Assembly: GCA_002840785.1 (NCBI GenBank)
Contig: PHCH01000008.1
Location: 1-64,000 of the forward strand
Source: Betaproteobacteria bacterium HGW-Betaproteobacteria-4
Lineage (GTDB): Bacteria; Pseudomonadota; Gammaproteobacteria; Burkholderiales; Rhodocyclaceae
Length of the DNA stretch: 64,000 bases
Direction of reading: 5' to 3'
The notes under the pieces are model-generated. The model did no database searches. It saw only the letters and a program-made list of their open reading frames with translations, and was not told the DNA's origin. Below are positions 1 through 8,564 of the stretch, piece after piece; the stretch's first letter is position 1; every line of letters begins with the position of its first letter. Made by a program: the position numbers and the translations under genes.

Positions 1-318
1 GCTGTCAATAAAGGCAGCGAGTTGGGACTTGGACAGTGCGCCAACCTTGGTTGCTTCGATGTTGCCGTTCTTGAAAATCATCAGCGTCGGGATGCCGCGA
101 ATGCCAAACTTGGCCGGAGTGGCCTGATTGTCATCAATGTTGACCTTGGCGACCTTGAGCTTGCCGGCGTATTCGGTGGCCACTTCGTCAAGGATCGGAG
201 CGATCATCTTGCAGGGGCCGCACCATTCGGCCCAGTAGTCGACGAGAACGGGCTGCTGCGATTGCAGCACTTCCGCTTCAAAAGTGTCGTCGGTTACGTA
301 ATGGATGTGCTCGCTCAT
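1..318 (-). CDS. trxA: thioredoxin 1 (3' end cut by window edge)
   Basis: Cytosolic thiol-disulfide oxidoreductase that reduces protein disulfides with electrons from thioredoxin reductase. The reverse strand reads [17 protein letters not shown] and continues as one thioredoxin fold. The redox motif WCGPCK is at about residues 32-37 and the cis-Pro loop GIPTLM at about residue 75. The visible 106 residues are almost the whole 108-109 residue family length; only the last few codons and the stop lie beyond position 1. The ATG at 318 is preceded by a GAGGCAACC ribosome site. The spacer from 319 to 418 must carry its promoter, since the next gene upstream (419-1021) is co-directional but unrelated in function. 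Confidence 0.96.
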   Translation of the reverse strand, partial: MSEHIHYVTDDTFEAEVLQSQQPVLVDYWAEWCGPCKMIAPILDEVATEYAGKLKVAKVNIDDNQATPAKFGIRGIPTLMIFKNGNIEATKVGALSKSQLAAFIDS

Positions 319-418
319 GGTTGCCTCATGGGATGGGTAAAACGAATCGGTGAATTGCGCCTTGGATGGCGCGTGAATGTTGCGTGATGCTAGCGAAAAA
401 AGAAGCGGTAGGGAAGCA

Positions 419-1021
419 TCAGTGTCCGGGTTTCAGCAGGTTGGCCAGTTCGACGGCTGTTTTTACCTGCATTTTGTCGAATAGATTGGCGCGGTGAACT
501 TCCACGGTGCGCATGCTGATGTTCAGTTCATCGGCGATTACCTTGTTGAATTTGCCAGCCAGTACCAGGTCCATGATTTGTCGCTCGCGGGTTGTCAGTG
601 TCGAAATTCGCGCGTTTACCGAGTCGACCGTAGCATTGGCTGCGCGCTGCCGGGCATCGAGGGCGATGGCCTCTTCGACGCGGCTGGCCAGATCGTTGTC
701 GTTGAACGGTTTCTCGAAAAAATCGAAGGCGCCCTTCTTGAGCGTGGCGACTGCCAGCGGGACGTCGCCATGGCCGGTCAGGAAGATGACCGGAAGTGTC
801 GATTCGCGGGCGACCAGCTGATCGAAGCAATCAAGCCCGCTCTGGCCGGACATGCGCATGTCGAGCACGACGCAGCCGGCCATGTCCTTGCTCCAGGCCG
901 CCAGAAAATTTTCCGCCGAGGCGTAGGCGGCACAGGGGATTCCGCGCGATTTGAGGAGCCAGGACAGGGCGTCGCGGATCGCTTCGTCGTCGTCGACCAG
1001 GTGGGCCAAGGGGATGCTCAT
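419..1021 (-). CDS. dctR: two-component response regulator, FixJ/DctR type (receiver + LuxR HTH)
   Basis: Probable transcriptional activator of the neighbouring TRAP transporter. The N-terminal receiver domain (about residues 5-120) shows the acidic cluster VDDDEA, the phospho-acceptor Asp in [12 protein letters not shown], the switch Thr in FLTGHGD and the conserved Lys in FEKPF. A linker leads to a LuxR-type helix-turn-helix (about 138-198) with [19 protein letters not shown] and SMRTVEVHR. The 200-residue length fits the FixJ/TtrR/DctR family. Its start overlaps the stop of the sensor-kinase gene (1018-3006) by 4 bp, so the two are translationally coupled. The symbol is inferred from context with dctPQM; the inducing ligand is not shown by the sequence. 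Confidence 0.85.
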   Translation of the reverse strand: MSIPLAHLVDDDEAIRDALSWLLKSRGIPCAAYASAENFLAAWSKDMAGCVVLDMRMSGQSGLDCFDQLVARESTLPVIFLTGHGDVPLAVATLKKGAFDFFEKPFNDNDLASRVEEAIALDARQRAANATVDSVNARISTLTTRERQIMDLVLAGKFNKVIADELNISMRTVEVHRANLFDKMQVKTAVELANLLKPGH

Positions 1022-3006
1022 GCGGCTTCCAAGGGTAGGGTGAAGCGAAATATCGTACCGCTGGCGATGGGCGACAGGGGGTTTTCCTCAACCCACAGAC
1101 GGCCACGATGGAATTCGATGATCGAGCGGCAGATCGACAGCCCGATGCCCATGCCTTCCTGCTTGGTGGTGAAGAAGGCGGTGAACAGTTTTTCGCGGAC
1201 ATCGGCGGGGATGCCGCTGCCTTGGTCGCTGACGCTGACCAGCAGTTCGCTGGCGCCGAGTTCGACGACGATGCGCAATACGCGCTTGGCTGCCGGGGTG
1301 GCAGCCATTGCCTCCATGCCGTTGCGGATCAGGTTGAGCAGTACTTGTTCCAGCATCAGCCGGTCGGCCGGGATGGGCGGTAGCGGCGGGATGTCGCACT
1401 CGATCCGGACCTGATGCTTGCGGGCTTCGGCTTCGATGAAGCCCAGGCAGTCTTCGATGACTTCGCCAAGTTGGCAGGGGGCTCGCTTCGGTTCGCTCTT
1501 GCGGACGAAATCGTGGACGCGGCGGATGATCTTGCCGGCGCGCTGCGCTTGCGCTGCGATTTTTTCCAAGGCGGGGAGAATGTCCTGGGGGACGGCCTGA
1601 CCGCTGCTCAGCAAATTCAGGCAGCCGGTGTTGTAGCTGGCGATGGCGGCCAGTGGCTGGTTGAGCTCGTGGGCCAGGGTCGAGGCCATTTCACCCATGG
1701 TGACGAGGCGCGAAGTGAATTGCAGTTGCTCCTGCTGCTGGCGGGCCAGCTCCTCGGCATGCTTGCGTTCTGTGATGTCGAGAACCGAGGCCATCCAGCC
1801 GGTGTGCTTGCCGTTTCCGTCGATCAGTTTTGCTTCGTAAACGAGGGCGTGAAAACGCTCGCCATTCTTGCGCATGAAAGTGATTTCAAAGCCGTCGAGC
1901 GGTGCTTTTCCGGCCAGCACGGTCTGGTGCATGGCGAAGGTTTCTTCCAGTTGTTCGGGAGCCCAGTAGGGCATCGGCGGGGTGTGGCCGACGAGCTCGC
2001 TGGCGCTGAAGCCGGTCATGGTGCAGAACGCCGGGTTGACGTAGATGACGCGACCTTCGAGATCGCGGGCGCGCATGCCGACCGTCAGTGAATCCTCCAT
2101 GGCGGCGCGGAAGGCGTGTTCGGCACGCAGCGCTTCCTCGGCCTGGGTGCGCTTTTTCATCAGGTCGCGAACCAGCCACAGGCTCAGGAAAACGCCGGCA
2201 CCAAGGAGAACGATGGCGGCGACGAGAAGGCGTTGCAGGGTGTTGTCCGGGCTGTGGTAACTGGTGACGCGCAGCAGCAGGCCTGCCCCCGGAGGGTCGA
2301 AGGGGATTTCGTAGCGCAGGTCGCTGTTGCCTTCTATGCGCGTCTTCGTGGCGTATTGGAGATCGTTGTCATCGACGATTTCCACCTTGTATTTTTCGGT
2401 AAACCACCAGGGCACCTGATTGGCCAGCAGGGTGTCGAGCGGATAGGCGGCGACCAGCATGCCGGAGACCCGTCGCTCGTGGAAAACGGGAACGTGCAAC
2501 TCGACAAAGGCGCGACCGCCTTCCAGGAAATAGGGAGCGCTGTACTGGCGTTTGCCCAGTCGGCTGGCTACGTCGAAAGCCTTGGCCGTAGCCGGTAGCG
2601 CGAAGTCGCTGCTGTCCGGTTCACTGCCGGCCGTGGGCAGGGCGTCGACAACCTGACGGCTGCGATCCAGCCAGAGAATCTGCGCAATGTCCGGCGAATT
2701 CTTGAGCATGTGTTCGGCCCGTACCCGGAACCGTTTCTGGCCGGCCTGCAGGTCGGCGATTTCCAGGGCCAATTGCTGCAGTTGTTCTTCGTTGCCATTC
2801 AGGTGGAAGCGCAGGTTCTGTTCCAGCCACAGCACGTCCTTGATCAGTGACGTGCGCTCCTCTTCCGCTTCGTTGCGGTGCAGCAGCCAGAGCAGGGCGA
2901 GCAGCGCGGCCAGCAGCAATACGATGCCCAGCTTGGGTACGGCGAGCAACCAGCCTAGCCGGCGCGAACTGCCCTGAGGATTCTGCTGAGGATGGTTCAT
3001 CGTCAA
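1018..3006 (-). CDS. dctS: membrane PAS sensor histidine kinase, DctS type
   Basis: Sensor half of the two-component pair next to the TRAP transporter. The 662 residues start with a membrane segment (about 28-43, VLLLAALLALLWLL). An extracytoplasmic sensing region follows to about residue 255, then a second membrane segment (LLVAAIVLLGAGVFLSL), a PAS domain (about 290-410, ending in VLDITERK) and a kinase core. The phospho-acceptor His is in STLAHELNQPLAAI; the N box is LLNLIRNGMEAM and the ATP lid motifs are SDQGSGIP and GMGIGLSICRSII. Domain order matches DctS/TodS-like kinases that pair with FixJ-type regulators. It is transcribed away from dctP across the shared control region 3007-3190. 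It probably senses C4-dicarboxylates, by analogy only. Confidence 0.85.
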   Translation of the reverse strand: MTMNHPQQNPQGSSRRLGWLLAVPKLGIVLLLAALLALLWLLHRNEAEEERTSLIKDVLWLEQNLRFHLNGNEEQLQQLALEIADLQAGQKRFRVRAEHMLKNSPDIAQILWLDRSRQVVDALPTAGSEPDSSDFALPATAKAFDVASRLGKRQYSAPYFLEGGRAFVELHVPVFHERRVSGMLVAAYPLDTLLANQVPWWFTEKYKVEIVDDNDLQYATKTRIEGNSDLRYEIPFDPPGAGLLLRVTSYHSPDNTLQRLLVAAIVLLGAGVFLSLWLVRDLMKKRTQAEEALRAEHAFRAAMEDSLTVGMRARDLEGRVIYVNPAFCTMTGFSASELVGHTPPMPYWAPEQLEETFAMHQTVLAGKAPLDGFEITFMRKNGERFHALVYEAKLIDGNGKHTGWMASVLDITERKHAEELARQQQEQLQFTSRLVTMGEMASTLAHELNQPLAAIASYNTGCLNLLSSGQAVPQDILPALEKIAAQAQRAGKIIRRVHDFVRKSEPKRAPCQLGEVIEDCLGFIEAEARKHQVRIECDIPPLPPIPADRLMLEQVLLNLIRNGMEAMAATPAAKRVLRIVVELGASELLVSVSDQGSGIPADVREKLFTAFFTTKQEGMGIGLSICRSIIEFHRGRLWVEENPLSPIASGTIFRFTLPLEAA

Positions 3007-3093
3007 AATGGTACACCACGTTTTTTCCAGGCGGGGAATTGTCGCCCCTTGCTACAGCGACAAGTGCAGTTGCCGACCGGGGCAATCCGATTA

Positions 3094-3170
3094 TGTGGAA
3101 ATCCACAATACGCAGAGGTTATCTCTGTCGTAATAATTTCACCCAATCGCAATTACCGATATTTGCGATT
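3094..3170. promoter_or_regulatory. three dyads in the dctS/dctP divergent control region
   Basis: The 184-bp spacer between the divergent dctSR and dctPQM units contains three perfect inverted repeats: TGTGGA-AA-TCCACA at 3094-3107, CAGAG-GTTAT-CTCTG at 3113-3127, and AATCGCAA, a 10-nt spacer and TTGCGATT at 3145-3170. The first has the size and symmetry of a dimeric regulator operator and could bind the DctR-like protein. The third sits just before the GGAGGAG ribosome site of dctP and could also form an RNA hairpin in the leader. No promoter could be assigned with confidence. The regulatory role is inference. Confidence 0.5.
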
Positions 3171-3190
3171 CATTCCTGGAGGAGAGAACA

Positions 3191-4090
3191 ATGAAAGTAT
3201 CCAAGCTTCTGATTGCCCTGTTTGCCGGTTCGCTGTCGCTGGCGGCCGGTGGCAAGGTCAAGGTCGAGGTTTATGCCAACTCGACGCTGTACAAGGACAA
3301 GGAAGAAATGGAAGCGCTGCAGCTCGGTGCTGTCCAGATGCTCGCGCCGTCGCTGGCCAAGTTCGGCCCGCTGGGCGTCAAGGACTTCGAAGTGTTCGAC
3401 CTGCCCTACATCTTTGATGGTTACGACGATCTGCACAAGGTTACCACCGGCCCGGTCGGTCAGAAGCTCCTCGCCAAGCTGGAACCCAAGGGCATCCGTG
3501 GCCTGGCTTTCTGGGACAACGGCTTCAAGTCTCTCTCGGCCAATACGCCGATCAACCAGCCGGCCGACCTGAAGGGCAAGAAGTTGCGTATTCAGTCGTC
3601 CAAGGTACTCGAGCAGCAAATGCGTGCCCTCGGCGCCTTGCCGCAAATGATGGCCTTCTCCGAGGTCTACCAGGCGCTGCAGACGGGTGTGGTCGATGGT
3701 ACCGAGAATCCGATTTCCAACCTCTATACCCAGAAAATGCACGAGGTGCAGAAGCATCTGAGCCTGACCGAGCACGGTTATCTGGGCTATGCCGTCATCG
3801 TCAACAAGAAGTTCTGGGACGGCCTGCCGGCTGACATCCGCAAGCAACTGGAAGAGGCCATGGTTCAATCGACCCGCTACGCCAACCAGATCGCCAAGGT
3901 TGAGAACGACACGGCCCTGGACAATGTCAAGAAGAGCGGTAAGACCCAGGTGCATGTGCTGACTGCCGCCGAGCGTAGCGCATTCAAGAAGGCGCTGGTG
4001 CCGGTGCACGAGAAAATGGAAAGCCGGATCGGCAAGGAAACCATCCAGGATGTCTACAAGGCTACCGGCTTCAATCCGGCCAAGCTCTGA
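3191..4090 (+). CDS. dctP: TRAP transporter solute-binding protein DctP, N-terminal part missing
   Basis: Periplasmic receptor that hands a carboxylate substrate to the DctQM membrane complex. The signal peptide MKVSKLLIALFAGSLSLAA joins directly to GGKVKVEVYANSTLYKDKEE. Relatives carry about 35 residues between these two points (first beta strand and first helix, typically IKFSH...TPKG...). The 299-residue length is correspondingly short of the usual 330 or so. The rest is intact: the APSLAKFG segment, the substrate-binding Arg region in KGKKLRIQSS, and DGTENPISNLYTQKMHEV. The join is in frame, so a product would be made but would lack part of lobe 1. A strong ribosome site, GGAGGAG, precedes the ATG. 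It is followed by a hairpin terminator/attenuator and then dctQ. Confidence 0.88.
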   Translation: MKVSKLLIALFAGSLSLAAGGKVKVEVYANSTLYKDKEEMEALQLGAVQMLAPSLAKFGPLGVKDFEVFDLPYIFDGYDDLHKVTTGPVGQKLLAKLEPKGIRGLAFWDNGFKSLSANTPINQPADLKGKKLRIQSSKVLEQQMRALGALPQMMAFSEVYQALQTGVVDGTENPISNLYTQKMHEVQKHLSLTEHGYLGYAVIVNKKFWDGLPADIRKQLEEAMVQSTRYANQIAKVENDTALDNVKKSGKTQVHVLTAAERSAFKKALVPVHEKMESRIGKETIQDVYKATGFNPAKL

Positions 4091-4122
4091 TTCGCAAGAA
4101 AAATCTGGTCTTTTAGTTCTGG

Positions 4123-4160
4123 AACGCCCGCTGTTGCCCATCGTGGCGGCGGGCGTTTTT
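4123..4160 (+). terminator. intercistronic hairpin with T-tract between dctP and dctQ
   Basis: AACGCCCGC at 4123-4131 pairs with GCGGGCGTT at 4149-4157 and is followed by a short T run. It lies after the dctP stop and before the dctQ ribosome site. Partial termination or 3'-end protection here would give more binding protein than membrane subunits, a common arrangement in binding-protein operons. Confidence 0.75.
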
Positions 4161-4175
4161 GCGAGGAGAGGGTAA

Positions 4176-4892
4176 ATGGCGAAAATTATTGACCGCCTGG
4201 AAGAAATAATCATCGGCTCATTGATGGCCGTGGCGACGATCATCGTCTTCGTTTCGGTGGTGCACCGCTACACCTCCGGCTTTGAAATCCCGGTTGTCCA
4301 GGATTGGCTGTTGTCGAAGGACATGGGCTGGTCGCAGGAACTGGCGATCATCCTGTTCGTCTGGATGGCCAAATTCGGTGCGGCGTATGGCGTGCGCACC
4401 GGCATTCACGTCGGGGTCGATCTGCTGATCAATCGGCTCAAGGACAAGCGGCGGGCGGCGATGATTCTTCTCGGTTTGTCCTGCGGTGTGCTGTTTACCC
4501 TGGTGATTGGCATATTTGGCGCTACCTTCGTCTGGGAAAACGGCATGGCCTACGTCACGCTGAATGCGCTCGGCATGGATGTTGGCGATCACTTCGAGGG
4601 GCCGACCACGCCCGATCTGGAATGGCCGACCTGGATGGTCTATTCCGCCGTGCCGCTCGGTTCCTTCCTGATGTGCTTCCGCTTTGTTCAGGTGATGATC
4701 AAGTTTGCCAATACTGGCGAGCTGCCATCGCATGACCATGGTCACGTCGAAGGTCTCGACGAAGGCGAAGTTCTGATTGTCGGCGAAGCCATCGAAATTG
4801 CCGAACAGCGGGAACACGCACATGGCGGCCTGAGCGAGAAGGAGTGGGAGAAGGGACATCCCACGGTCGACGACAAGAAAGAGGAGAAATAG
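4176..4892 (+). CDS. dctQ: TRAP transporter small membrane subunit DctQ
   Basis: Small integral subunit that joins the DctM channel and supports interaction with DctP in the inner membrane. Four hydrophobic segments are visible: IIIGSLMAVATIIVFVSVV, the ELAIILFVWMAKFGAAYG region, AAMILLGLSCGVLFTLVIG and WMVYSAVPLGSFLMCFRFV. The motif WSQELAIILFVWM is the conserved DctQ helix-2 signature. At 238 residues it is longer than most DctQ proteins because of a charged, His/Glu-rich cytoplasmic tail (about residues 185-238, beginning SHDHGHVEG), a type also seen in betaproteobacterial relatives. It is preceded by a GAGGAGAGG ribosome site and followed after 3 bp by dctM. Confidence 0.92.
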   Translation: MAKIIDRLEEIIIGSLMAVATIIVFVSVVHRYTSGFEIPVVQDWLLSKDMGWSQELAIILFVWMAKFGAAYGVRTGIHVGVDLLINRLKDKRRAAMILLGLSCGVLFTLVIGIFGATFVWENGMAYVTLNALGMDVGDHFEGPTTPDLEWPTWMVYSAVPLGSFLMCFRFVQVMIKFANTGELPSHDHGHVEGLDEGEVLIVGEAIEIAEQREHAHGGLSEKEWEKGHPTVDDKKEEK

Positions 4893-4895
4893 GCG

Positions 4896-6179
4896 ATGAG
4901 CGCACTGATTATCTTTGGTCTGCTGCTCACCCTCATGGTGGTCGGCATGCCGGTTGGCGTGGCGCTTGGCCTGACCGTGCTCGGCTTCATGTTTGCCTTT
5001 ACCGACACGCCGATTGCCTCGATTGCACTCAAGATGTTCACGGGCATCGAGAAATTCGAGATCATGGCCATTCCGTTCTTTATCCTGGCCGGCAACTTCC
5101 TGACCCATGGTGGCGTAGCGCGCCGCATGATCAACTTTGCTTCATCCATGGTCGGCCATCTGACCGGCGGTCTGGGGATGTCGGCGGTGCTTGCCTGTGC
5201 GCTGTTCGCGGCGGTTTCCGGTTCGTCGCCGGCGACCGTGGTAGCCATCGGCTCAATCCTGATTCCGGCGATGATCAAGCAGGGCTTCCCGCTGCGCTTC
5301 GGCGCCGGGGTGGTTGCCTCGGCCGGCGGTCTGGGTATCCTGATTCCGCCGTCCATCGTCATGGTGATGTATGCGGTGACCACCAATTCATCGGTTGGCG
5401 CCCTGTTCATGGCGGGTGTCATCCCCGGCTTCCTGCTGGCCCTGACCCTCGGCGTGACGACCTGGTGGCAGGCGCGCAAGGGTAACTATCCGCGCTTGCC
5501 CAAGGCCAGCTGGAAAGAGCGCTTTTACACCTTCCGGCAAGCTTTCTGGGGTTTGATGCTGATCGTCGTGGTCATGGGGGGGATCTATTCCGGCATGTTC
5601 ACCCCGACCGAAGCGGCGGCGATGTCTGCGGTCTACGCCTTCTTCATCGCGGTTTTCGTGTACAAGGATCTGACCTTCAAGCAGATTCCGAAGGTGCTGC
5701 TCGACTCGGCCAACATGAGCTCGATGCTGCTCTTCATCATCGCCAGCGCCATCCTGTTCTCCTTCATTCTGACCTCCGAGCAGATTCCGCAGGGCATCGC
5801 GGACTGGATCGTCGGCATGGGCATGGGCCAGGTCGGCTTCCTGGTCATGGTCAATATCCTGCTGCTGGTCGCCGGCAACTTCATGGAGCCGTCGTCGATC
5901 ATCCTGATCCTGGCGCCCATCCTGTTCCCGGTTGCCGTGGCCCTGGGTATCGATCCGGTCCATTTCGGCATCGTCATCACGGTCAACATGGAAATCGGCA
6001 TGATTACGCCGCCGGTCGGCCTCAACCTCTTCGTCGCCAGCGGCATCACCCGCGCCGGCATGTCGGAGATGACCGTGGCCGTGCTGCCGTGGCTGTACGC
6101 CATGCTGGTCTTCCTGATCTTCATTACCTACGTGCCGGAAGTTTCGCTCTGGTTGCCGCGAACGCTGGGCATGATGTAA
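4896..6179 (+). CDS. dctM: TRAP transporter large membrane subunit DctM
   Basis: The translocation subunit: a sodium- or proton-coupled carboxylate carrier of the inner membrane. The 427 residues form about 12 hydrophobic segments. Family features include GVALGLTVLGFMFA near the start, AIPFFILAGNFLTHGGVARR at about residue 68, the glycine-rich SAVLACALFAAVSGSSPATV, the GILIPPSIVMVMY re-entrant region, TPTEAAAMSAVYA, and GMITPPVGLNLFVASG near the end. Length and motif order are those of a complete DctM. It is the last gene of dctPQM; a strong terminator follows at 6199-6239. Confidence 0.95.
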   Translation: MSALIIFGLLLTLMVVGMPVGVALGLTVLGFMFAFTDTPIASIALKMFTGIEKFEIMAIPFFILAGNFLTHGGVARRMINFASSMVGHLTGGLGMSAVLACALFAAVSGSSPATVVAIGSILIPAMIKQGFPLRFGAGVVASAGGLGILIPPSIVMVMYAVTTNSSVGALFMAGVIPGFLLALTLGVTTWWQARKGNYPRLPKASWKERFYTFRQAFWGLMLIVVVMGGIYSGMFTPTEAAAMSAVYAFFIAVFVYKDLTFKQIPKVLLDSANMSSMLLFIIASAILFSFILTSEQIPQGIADWIVGMGMGQVGFLVMVNILLLVAGNFMEPSSIILILAPILFPVAVALGIDPVHFGIVITVNMEIGMITPPVGLNLFVASGITRAGMSEMTVAVLPWLYAMLVFLIFITYVPEVSLWLPRTLGMM

Positions 6180-6198
6180 CTCGTTTTGCTGCCAACAA

Positions 6199-6239
6199 AT
6201 GCCGCGCCCTGGATGTTCCGGGCGCGGCATTCTTTTTTC
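6199..6239 (+). terminator. rho-independent terminator of dctPQM
   Basis: AATGCCGCGCCC and GGGCGCGGCATT form a 12-bp stem with a loop of about 8-10 nt, followed directly by CTTTTTTCT. It lies 20 bp after the dctM stop codon. Confidence 0.92.
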
Positions 6240-6292
6240 TGGTAACGCGGGCTATGGCACAATCGGCCCCCTTGTCTGTCGGTTGGAACTCC

Positions 6293-6979
6293 ATGAAATT
6301 CGCCCTCTCCCTCGTTGGTCTTGTTTTGCTCGCGCTGATTCTCCCCTTCTTCCTGCCTGATGCCGGCAAGCAGGCAGGCGTCGATCCGAACATCAACCTG
6401 CCCTGGCAGATTGCGTTGGACGGGCAGGGCGGCAGCACGGTTTTCGGGCTGCAACCCGGGGTCAGTACGCTGGCCGATGTGCGCCGGCAACTGGGCGACG
6501 GGATCGATGTCGCAATCATCGCCGAGCCCAATGAAATGGGCATGCTGGAAGGCTATTACTCGCAGGTTGCGCTCGGTTTCGTGCTGGCCAAGGTGATTGT
6601 TACGGTCGACGCGAAAAATGAGCAAATTTCAGAAATGCGCGATCGCGCCCTCAAGGCCAAGCACATGGAAAGTACGACGCGCAAAATCACCCTGCATCCG
6701 GATGATCTGGTCGCAATCGAAAAGCTCCCGGTCAAGGCAATCAGTGTTGTGCCGGCGGTGAATCTCGATGAGGCGACGGTGATCCAGCGCTTCGGGCCGC
6801 CGGGCGAACGTCTCGTCGTTTCCGAGAAGCGCACCCATCTGCTTTACCCCGAGAAGGGTCTCGATGTCGTGGTCGATGGTGACGGCAAGGAACTGCTGCA
6901 ATATGTCGCGCCACGCAGTTTTGCCGACTTGCGCGAGCCGCTGAACAAGCCGGAAGGCGAGAAATCGCCAGCGCAGTGA
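6293..6979 (+). CDS. uncharacterised membrane-anchored or secreted protein
   Basis: 228 residues starting MKFALSLVGLVLLALILPFF, a single hydrophobic N-terminal segment that reads as a signal anchor or uncleaved signal peptide. The rest is soluble and mixed alpha/beta. It includes GLQPGVSTLADVRRQLGDG and, later, NLDEATVIQRFGPPGERL. The two segments look like a repeated 'pattern plus variable-threshold' motif seen in small lipoprotein-like periplasmic domains, but no family could be named. The ATG at 6293 was preferred over frames reaching further upstream because it gives the membrane segment at once and lies just past the dctM terminator. It stands alone between dctM and ndk. Function unknown. 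Confidence 0.75.
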   Translation: MKFALSLVGLVLLALILPFFLPDAGKQAGVDPNINLPWQIALDGQGGSTVFGLQPGVSTLADVRRQLGDGIDVAIIAEPNEMGMLEGYYSQVALGFVLAKVIVTVDAKNEQISEMRDRALKAKHMESTTRKITLHPDDLVAIEKLPVKAISVVPAVNLDEATVIQRFGPPGERLVVSEKRTHLLYPEKGLDVVVDGDGKELLQYVAPRSFADLREPLNKPEGEKSPAQ

Positions 6980-6981
6980 AT

Positions 6982-7022
6982 CGGGCGTTCAAGTTCCGAA
7001 TCTGCTAAAATCGCCCGTTTTT
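6982..7022 (+). terminator. possible terminator before ndk
   Basis: CGGGCG at 6982 can pair with CGCCCG at 7012-7017, followed by TTTTTC. The 24-nt loop is long, so this is a weak candidate. It lies just after the stop of the 228-residue gene and in the ndk leader. Confidence 0.4.
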
Positions 7023-7051
7023 CAACTGACTAGCTTTTGCGGAGCAATTAA

Positions 7052-7480
7052 ATGGCTATCGAACTCGCCCTCTCCATCATCAAACCTGACGCTGTTGCCA
7101 AGAACGTTATCGGCAAGATTTACTCCCGTTTCGAAACCAACGGTCTGAAGATCGTTGCCTCCAAGATGGTCTGGTTGTCCGAACAGGAAGCCGGCCAGTT
7201 CTACGCTGTGCACAAGGCACGCCCGTTCTTCAAGGATCTGGTTGCCTTCATGACCTCCGGTCCGGTCATGGTTCAAGTGCTCGAAGGCGAAAACGCCATC
7301 GCCAAGAACCGTGAACTGATGGGCGCCACCAACCCGAAGGAAGCCGCTGCCGGTACCATCCGCGCCGACTTCGCTGAATCGATCGACGCCAACGCCGTGC
7401 ACGGCTCTGATGCCCCGGAAACCGCCGCCGTGGAAGTTGCTTTCTTCTTCCCGGGCCTGAACGTCTACGCCGGCCGCTAA
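7052..7480 (+). CDS. ndk: nucleoside diphosphate kinase
   Basis: Transfers the gamma phosphate of ATP to nucleoside diphosphates through a phospho-histidine, balancing NTP and dNTP pools in the cytosol. The 142 residues begin [14 protein letters not shown], with the conserved substrate-binding Lys in IIKPDAV. They carry the [15 protein letters not shown] strand and the active-site His in [12 protein letters not shown] (about residue 118). Length and motifs are complete. It starts an uninterrupted series of co-directional genes; rlmN follows 10 bp downstream. Confidence 0.97.
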   Translation: MAIELALSIIKPDAVAKNVIGKIYSRFETNGLKIVASKMVWLSEQEAGQFYAVHKARPFFKDLVAFMTSGPVMVQVLEGENAIAKNRELMGATNPKEAAAGTIRADFAESIDANAVHGSDAPETAAVEVAFFFPGLNVYAGR

Positions 7481-7490
7481 TCAAAACCGA

Positions 7491-8564
7491 ATGACCGTCA
7501 ATCTGCTGGATTTCGATGGCGAAAGCCTGACTGCCTGGTTTGCCGAGCAGGGCGAAAAGCCCTTCCGCGCCAAGCAGGTCTTGCGCTGGATCCATCGTTC
7601 CGGCGTGGCGGACTTCGATGCCATGACCGACATCGCCAAGAGCCTTCGCGAGAAGCTCAAGGCGACTGTCGTCTCCGACAAACTGTCGGACGATGGCACG
7701 CGCAAGTTCCTGATCGATGTCGGCAATGGCAATGCCGTCGAAACGGTGTTCATTCCCGAAGACGACCGCGGCACGCTGTGCATCTCCACGCAGGCCGGTT
7801 GCGCGCTCGACTGCGCCTTCTGCTCGACCGGCAAGCAGGGTTTCAACCGCAACCTCACGGTGGCGGAAATCATCGGCCAGCTCTGGCAGGCCAATCACGC
7901 ACTCGGTGCGGTCCACGGCGACGAACGGGTTATTTCCAATGTCGTCCTGATGGGCATGGGCGAGCCCCTCGCCAATTTCGACAATTCCGTTGCCGCCTTG
8001 AAGCTGATGCTCGACGACAACGCCTACGGGCTGTCCCGCCGACGGGTCACTGTATCCACCTCCGGCTTGGTGCCGGTGATGGATCGTCTGGGCGACGAAT
8101 GCCCGGTCGCCCTGGCGGTTTCCCTGCACGCACCGAACGACAAACTGCGCGATCAGATCGTACCGATCAACCAGAAATATCCGCTCAAAGAGCTGATGGC
8201 CGCCTGCCAGCGATACCTGGACAAGGCGCCGCGCGATTTCATCACCTTCGAGTACATCATGCTCGACGGCATCAATGACAGCGATGCCCACGCCCGCGAA
8301 CTGCTGGCGCTGGTCAAGCATGTCCATTGCAAATTCAACCTGATTCCCTTCAACCCCTTCCCCGGCTCGCCTTTCCGGCGTTCGTCGGCCGAGCGCGTGC
8401 GTCGCTTTGCCGAAATACTGATGCAGGCCGGCATCGTCACGACGACGCGCAAGACCCGCGGCGACGACATCGACGCGGCCTGTGGCCAGTTGGCCGGTCA
8501 GGTCAAGGACAAGACCCGACGGACTGCCGGACGAGTGATTCCCCTAGTGGAGGCAAGATCGTGA
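7491..8564 (+). CDS. rlmN: dual-specificity 23S rRNA/tRNA methyltransferase RlmN
   Basis: Radical-SAM enzyme that methylates C2 of A2503 in 23S rRNA and of A37 in certain tRNAs. The cluster motif is CALDCAFC (about residues 104-111), as expected for the CxxxCxxC class. SAM-binding glycines ([13 protein letters not shown]) and [17 protein letters not shown] near the C-terminus are typical of RlmN. The 357 residues are slightly short: the segment between REKLKATVV and [12 protein letters not shown] lacks about seven residues usually present there. This could be natural or a small deletion. Its stop overlaps the GTG start of the pilF-like gene by 4 bp, the usual rlmN-pilF junction in this group. 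Confidence 0.95.
   Translation: MTVNLLDFDGESLTAWFAEQGEKPFRAKQVLRWIHRSGVADFDAMTDIAKSLREKLKATVVSDKLSDDGTRKFLIDVGNGNAVETVFIPEDDRGTLCISTQAGCALDCAFCSTGKQGFNRNLTVAEIIGQLWQANHALGAVHGDERVISNVVLMGMGEPLANFDNSVAALKLMLDDNAYGLSRRRVTVSTSGLVPVMDRLGDECPVALAVSLHAPNDKLRDQIVPINQKYPLKELMAACQRYLDKAPRDFITFEYIMLDGINDSDAHARELLALVKHVHCKFNLIPFNPFPGSPFRRSSAERVRRFAEILMQAGIVTTTRKTRGDDIDAACGQLAGQVKDKTRRTAGRVIPLVEARS

Noticed and set aside
621-640. Core-like sequence GAGTCGACCGTAGCATTGG resembling the interspersed repeat
   Set aside because: It lies in the inter-domain linker of the DctR-like regulator where the protein ([14 protein letters not shown]) aligns well with the FixJ family. The T-rich half of the repeat is absent, so chance similarity is more likely.
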